Below are positions 5,577-8,945 of a stretch of DNA of 8,945 bases, in pieces. The stretch spans positions 1 to 8,945 of the forward strand of contig WFNC01000306.1 in assembly GCA_015488785.1 (NCBI GenBank). Direction: 5' to 3'. This DNA is from Flavobacteriales bacterium. Its GTDB lineage: Bacteria > Bacteroidota > Bacteroidia > Flavobacteriales_D > Parvicellaceae. Each line of letters starts with the position of its first letter. The stretch's first letter is position 1. The notes beneath the pieces are model-generated. The model was not told where the DNA came from and did not search any database. It saw only the letters and a program-made list of their open reading frames with translations. The position numbers and the translations under genes are program-made.

Positions 5577-6020
5577 ATGTTAAGTTCATTATTAGGAGGT
5601 TTAAAAGATCAAATACCAGCAGACTTATTAAGTCAAGTAGGTTTAGACTCTTCAAAAGCGGGAGACATTGCAAATATTGCAGGAGAATCGGCTAAAGAAG
5701 TTATGAGTAATCAATTAGCTTCAGGAGCTATGGATACAGTTATGAATTTGTTTTCTAAAGGAGACAATAATTCTTCTGCTAGTTCTTTACAAGATTCATT
5801 GACAAGTAATTTTGTTGGAAAATTAGTAGGTCAATTAGGATTGGATCAAAACGGAGCTGGAGCGATTGCTACTGCATTAATTCCAAAAATAATAGCAATG
5901 GTAACAAACAAAAATGAAGAAACAGACGCTTCTGATTCTTCTAGTTTATTGTCTATGTTTGGAGGTAAAGATGGAGCTATGGATGCTGCCAAAGGAATGT
6001 TAGGAGGTTTATTTAGCTAA
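5577..6020 (+). CDS. DUF937-like small hypothetical protein (147 aa)
   Basis: This small soluble protein of unknown function resembles the DUF937/YidB-like group by its Gly/Ala/Ser/Leu-rich makeup and its LLGGL start; the assignment is from memory and not certain. Two related halves are visible: LLSQVGLDSSKAGDIANIAG (residues 17-36) and LVGQLGLDQNGAGAIATALI (83-102), each a short helix, a GLD turn and a second helix, joined by a Ser/Asn-rich linker (about 62-75). The C-terminus ends MLGGLFS, echoing the N-terminal SLLGGL. There is no signal peptide or membrane segment, no cysteine and no tyrosine or tryptophan. The start is ATG 5577, the first residue of the typical opening. The gene is monocistronic: it has its own long leader and a strong terminator 18 bp after the stop. 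No function can be given. Confidence 0.85.
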   Translation: MLSSLLGGLKDQIPADLLSQVGLDSSKAGDIANIAGESAKEVMSNQLASGAMDTVMNLFSKGDNNSSASSLQDSLTSNFVGKLVGQLGLDQNGAGAIATALIPKIIAMVTNKNEETDASDSSSLLSMFGGKDGAMDAAKGMLGGLFS

Positions 6021-6038
6021 ACAATTGATTTTCTAAAT

Positions 6039-6079
6039 AAAAAAAGCTCTTTGAGAAATGTCTTAAAGAGCTTTTTTTT
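6039..6079 (+). terminator. Strong intrinsic terminator after the DUF937-like gene
   Basis: The core AGCTCTTT pairs with AAAGAGCT, extended outward by A/T pairs and inward by GAGA with TCTT (one G-U), leaving the tetraloop AATG. This gives an 18-bp stem with no mismatch (6039-6056 with 6061-6078). It runs into a stretch of eight T on the plus strand. The A-tract on the left could make it work in both directions. Confidence 0.92.
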
Positions 6080-6103
6080 GTGATAAAGAACTCCAAGTTT
6101 TAC

Positions 6104-6111
6104 TAACTTTG
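6104..6111 (+). promoter_or_regulatory. Candidate -7 promoter element of the glycosyltransferase gene
   Basis: TAACTTTG fully matches TAnnTTTG. A TTTG at 6077-6080 lies 23 bases upstream, a slightly long but possible -33 spacing, and overlaps the end of the terminator T-run. The transcript would begin about at the ATG 6122, so translation from 6122 would be leaderless or nearly so, while the second ATG at 6137 would have a short A-rich leader. Confidence 0.45.
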
Positions 6112-6121
6112 AAATTCTAAT

Positions 6122-7273
6122 ATGACGAATCTAAAAATGAATATCTTATTTTTAACAGATGGAATCGCCCCATTTGTAACAGGAGGAATGCAAAGTTTCG
6201 CTACTACAATGGTTAAGTCATTAGTAAAAAGAGGTCATCAAGTTACCTTAGTACATTGTGGTCAAACAGGTAAAACTGATTTTAATGACAGTTATGATAC
6301 CGTTTTTTCTTCTGAAGAAATAAAACTGATTGAACCTATATTTATTCCTTTTTTAGCTAAGGGAAGTTTACCTGGGCATTATATAAAAGAAAATAGAGCC
6401 TATTCTAAAAGAATAAAAGAATCGATAAATAGTAGATTGTCTAATTATGATTTTGTTTATGCCAATGGATTAGTCGGTTTTTCTTTTTTTGAAAACAAAG
6501 AAAATGTACCTGTAATGCTAAATTTACATGGTTTTGAAATGTATCAAAAAGCTCCTAGCTTGAAAGTGAAATTAACTCATTATATGCTTAGACCTGCAAT
6601 AAAAGAATCGGTCACAAAAGCTGATTTTGTGTTGTCCTACGGGGGTAAAATTGACCAAATATTACTAAACTTAAATGTTAACAAAGAAAAAATAATAAAA
6701 CAATCAAATGGAATTGATAAAGAATGGATAACAACAAAAAACCTGCAATTAAATGACATTATTACCTTTACATTTGTCGGTAGAAATGAAAGAAGAAAAG
6801 GGATTGAAGAATTAACTATTGCATTAAAAAAACTAACTCTTAAAGATATAGAATTTAAGTTTAATTTTATTGCATCTATACCTTTAGTTCAACAGATAGA
6901 TAATCCTAGTATCAAATACTTTGATGTTAGCGGTTCTAAAAACATTAAAAACTATTTAGACCAATCCGATTTTTTAATTTGCCCGTCATACGCCGAAGGA
7001 ATGCCTACCGTAATACTTGAAGCCATGGCTAGAGGAAATGCAATAATTGCAACTGATGTTGGCGCTACAAATAAATTAATCAAAAATAACGGTTGGTTAA
7101 TCGAGGCTTCGTCAAAATCAATTCTTAATGCTTTAAAAAAAGCTATAGCTTTACCCAAAAATGACTTAAAATCGCTAAAAGAAGCTTCAATAAATCATGT
7201 AAAGGGAAATTTTATCTATGAAGACTTTATTGATTTACAAATTAAAACTATAATTCAAAAATTAAAGCTTTAA
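6122..7273 (+). CDS. Glycosyltransferase family 4 (GT-B fold)
   Basis: This enzyme likely transfers a sugar from an activated donor to a lipid-linked or surface glycan at the cytoplasmic face of the membrane. The N-terminal acceptor domain opens with MNILFLTDGIAPFVTGGMQS, the usual GT4 start with the Gly-rich loop. The C-terminal donor domain begins near SNGID (195-199), with FVGRNERRKGIEEL (218-231; Arg221 and Lys226 are the typical donor-phosphate contacts). It carries the GT4 E-x7-E motif AEGMPTVILEAMARG with Glu292 and Glu300, followed by IATDVGA. The length of 383 residues is standard. There is no signal peptide or membrane helix. ATG 6122 gives the longest form; ATG 6137 (MNILFL) fits the family start and the promoter position better. 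The CotH gene follows after 17 bp, so the two are probably one operon. Donor and acceptor cannot be predicted. Confidence 0.93.
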   Translation: MTNLKMNILFLTDGIAPFVTGGMQSFATTMVKSLVKRGHQVTLVHCGQTGKTDFNDSYDTVFSSEEIKLIEPIFIPFLAKGSLPGHYIKENRAYSKRIKESINSRLSNYDFVYANGLVGFSFFENKENVPVMLNLHGFEMYQKAPSLKVKLTHYMLRPAIKESVTKADFVLSYGGKIDQILLNLNVNKEKIIKQSNGIDKEWITTKNLQLNDIITFTFVGRNERRKGIEELTIALKKLTLKDIEFKFNFIASIPLVQQIDNPSIKYFDVSGSKNIKNYLDQSDFLICPSYAEGMPTVILEAMARGNAIIATDVGATNKLIKNNGWLIEASSKSILNALKKAIALPKNDLKSLKEASINHVKGNFIYEDFIDLQIKTIIQKLKL

Positions 7274-7278
7274 ATTGT

Positions 7279-7286
7279 TACTTTTG
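7279..7286 (+). promoter_or_regulatory. Possible internal -7 element before the CotH gene
   Basis: TACTTTTG matches TAnnTTTG and lies 4 bp before the ATG, implying a leaderless transcript. No -33 box is seen inside the end of the glycosyltransferase gene, and the match may be chance in AT-rich DNA. Confidence 0.2.
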
Positions 7287-7290
7287 TTTT

Positions 7291-8945
7291 ATGCGGCTAT
7301 TACTTATTTTCTTACTTTCTTTAATACTAAATTTTACTTTAGCGCAAGAAGATTCCATTTTTGTTTCGCATAAATCTAGAAGGAGTAACGATACGATTTT
7401 GCTATCCATACAAGGTAATTTCGATTACGCCTACTACTCCACCGACGGTTCTATTCCTAAAAACAAAAAATATAAAGAAGCGCTAAAAATAACTAAAAGT
7501 ACTTTTATACTTTTTAGATGTGTTTACAAAAAGCTAAAAAAAGATACGCTAATTGGACGAAGTTTTATTTTTGAAACTGAATCTAAGTTTCCTACTTTAT
7601 CAATAGCCATTGAAAATGATGATTTATGGAATACTCAAAAAGGAATTTATACGCGGGGTTCAGGAGCTTTTTATAGCGACAGTACTGGACATTGGGAAAA
7701 CTGTAATTTTCAAAAAAAATGGGAAAAGCCAATCCATGTTATTTATATCGATTCAACCAATACTGCTGTCATTAATCAACCCTGTGGAATAAGAATTTTT
7801 GGAGAATCGACAAGGAGACAGCCCGACAAATCAATGAAGATTGTTGCTCGAAAAAAGTACGGTATTAAAAGATTTTACTACCCCTTTTTTAAAGACAAAG
7901 AAATTGAAGAATACAAACAATTAGTGATTAGAACTTCGGGAAACGATTACAATAGAACTCGTTTTAAAGATATAATGAATACTTATTTGGCTCGTAATTT
8001 AGACCTAGACTATATGGCATACCAACCAATTCGCCTTTATGTAAATGGAGAATATTGGGGCGTTTATAACTTGAGAGAAAAAATAAACAAACACTATTTA
8101 TATTACAACCACAACGCATCTAAAGATAGCAGTAGTATAATCATGGGGAGATGGGTAACACAACATGGTAATCGTAAAATGTATAAAGAAATGTACGATT
8201 GGTTTCTAAAGTTGGATACCATGGATGACCAAGCTTATAAAAAAGCAGAAAACTATTTAGACGTTAAGAATTACATTAATTATAGAATTTATCAAATCTT
8301 CACCAATAATGTTGACTCTAGGGGAAATATTCGATATTGGAATTCTACCGATTTAGACGGAAAATTTAGAATGATTTTGTATGATACTGATTTAAGTTTT
8401 GGAAGTTTAAACCGAAACTACCTCAAAAAATGTTTGAGTCCAAAACAAACCGATTGGTTTAACAATACTTGGAGTACAATGTATTTGAGAAAGCTAATGC
8501 AAAACGATAAGTTTAAAAATCAATTTATCAATCAGTATGCTCACCTTATGAATACTGCTTTGCAAACCGATACGATTCTTGACGCGATTGATAAATTCCA
8601 AAATATATACCAAGACGAGCTTCCTCGTTCGAGCAAAGAACTAGCTAAACATTTGAGAAGTGTTCCAATTCCGATGGAAAAATGGTTAAAAAACATTGAT
8701 AAATTTAGATATTTCGCAAAGAAAAGACCTGAAATAGCACGAAAAGAGATTACTGATCAACTCGCCAAAGATGGTTTGCTTTTTCTCAAAATAGAAGCAA
8801 AGAATGGAGCTGTATCGATTAACCATAATTATCATTTAAAACTACCATTTTCTGGATATTATTACAAAAACATTCCTTTACCTATTAGCGTAATTCCAGA
8901 CAGTGGCTATGTATTTAAAGGTTGGGGTAATAATACTAAAAACGA
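7291..8945 (+). CDS. Secreted CotH-kinase family protein (3' end cut by the window)
   Basis: The frame is open from ATG 7291 to the window edge (551 codons, no stop), so the gene is partial here and not broken. Residues 1-18 are a signal peptide (MRLLLIFLLSL, cut after LAQ). Residues about 30-95 contain YYSTDGSIP, the hallmark of the chitobiase C-terminal-like domain often fused to CotH proteins. The CotH kinase core (about 100-480) shows GIRIFGESTRRQPDKSMKI (166-184), LVIRTSGNDYNRTRFKD (211-227), RLYVNGEYWGVYNLREKINK (248-267) and the metal-binding type motif YDTDLSFG (364-371). After it come KIEAKNGAVSIN and PDSGYVFKGWGNN, a small beta repeat common in secreted Bacteroidetes proteins. Characterised CotH proteins are atypical protein kinases of the bacterial spore coat; the substrate here is unknown. 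A type IX secretion C-terminal domain may lie beyond the edge. It is probably co-transcribed with the glycosyltransferase. Confidence 0.92.
   Translation, partial: MRLLLIFLLSLILNFTLAQEDSIFVSHKSRRSNDTILLSIQGNFDYAYYSTDGSIPKNKKYKEALKITKSTFILFRCVYKKLKKDTLIGRSFIFETESKFPTLSIAIENDDLWNTQKGIYTRGSGAFYSDSTGHWENCNFQKKWEKPIHVIYIDSTNTAVINQPCGIRIFGESTRRQPDKSMKIVARKKYGIKRFYYPFFKDKEIEEYKQLVIRTSGNDYNRTRFKDIMNTYLARNLDLDYMAYQPIRLYVNGEYWGVYNLREKINKHYLYYNHNASKDSSSIIMGRWVTQHGNRKMYKEMYDWFLKLDTMDDQAYKKAENYLDVKNYINYRIYQIFTNNVDSRGNIRYWNSTDLDGKFRMILYDTDLSFGSLNRNYLKKCLSPKQTDWFNNTWSTMYLRKLMQNDKFKNQFINQYAHLMNTALQTDTILDAIDKFQNIYQDELPRSSKELAKHLRSVPIPMEKWLKNIDKFRYFAKKRPEIARKEITDQLAKDGLLFLKIEAKNGAVSINHNYHLKLPFSGYYYKNIPLPISVIPDSGYVFKGWGNNTKN

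Noticed and set aside
7610..7792. A 60-codon plus-strand frame inside the CotH gene
   Set aside because: The long frame from 7291 with signal peptide and CotH motifs explains this stretch; the short one is a shadow.

Overview
The window looks like a chromosomal segment of a Flavobacteriaceae bacterium, most likely Flavobacterium or a close relative. This is an inference from several things: low GC content with A/T-rich codons, candidate promoters of the Bacteroidetes TAnnTTTG type, few purine-rich ribosome binding sites, and intergenic repeats that resemble those I remember from Flavobacterium genomes. No tRNA, rRNA, CRISPR array or transposase was found.

Left part (1-4256, all genes on the minus strand). 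An acetyl-CoA synthetase gene (acs) is followed, after a repeat-rich 336-bp gap, by a tight minus-strand group: an exodeoxyribonuclease III/AP endonuclease (xth/exoA type), a small hypothetical lipoprotein, and a gene interrupted by a single in-frame TAG. This last gene reads through in one frame on both sides of the stop, so it looks like a recent nonsense pseudogene.

Middle (4257-5576). A HigB-HigA type II toxin-antitoxin pair lies on the minus strand between acs and the plus-strand genes. The toxin starts with GTG and has a small palindrome between a candidate promoter and its start codon. The gaps on both sides of acs and upstream of higB carry several repeat families: a tandem ~45-bp repeat, a ~100-bp imperfect hairpin, a 23-bp sequence present in inverted orientation on both sides of acs, and shorter fragments.

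Right part (5577-8945, plus strand). A small DUF937-like protein with an internal duplication ends at a very strong hairpin terminator. It is followed by a GT4 glycosyltransferase and, 17 bp later, a secreted CotH-kinase-family protein whose reading frame runs off the window end. The last two may be co-transcribed and act together on cell-surface material, which is an inference from spacing only.

I see no clearly new multi-gene system. The points most worth a second look are the nonsense-interrupted gene, the repeat mosaic framing acs, the higBA control region, and the GT4-CotH pair.
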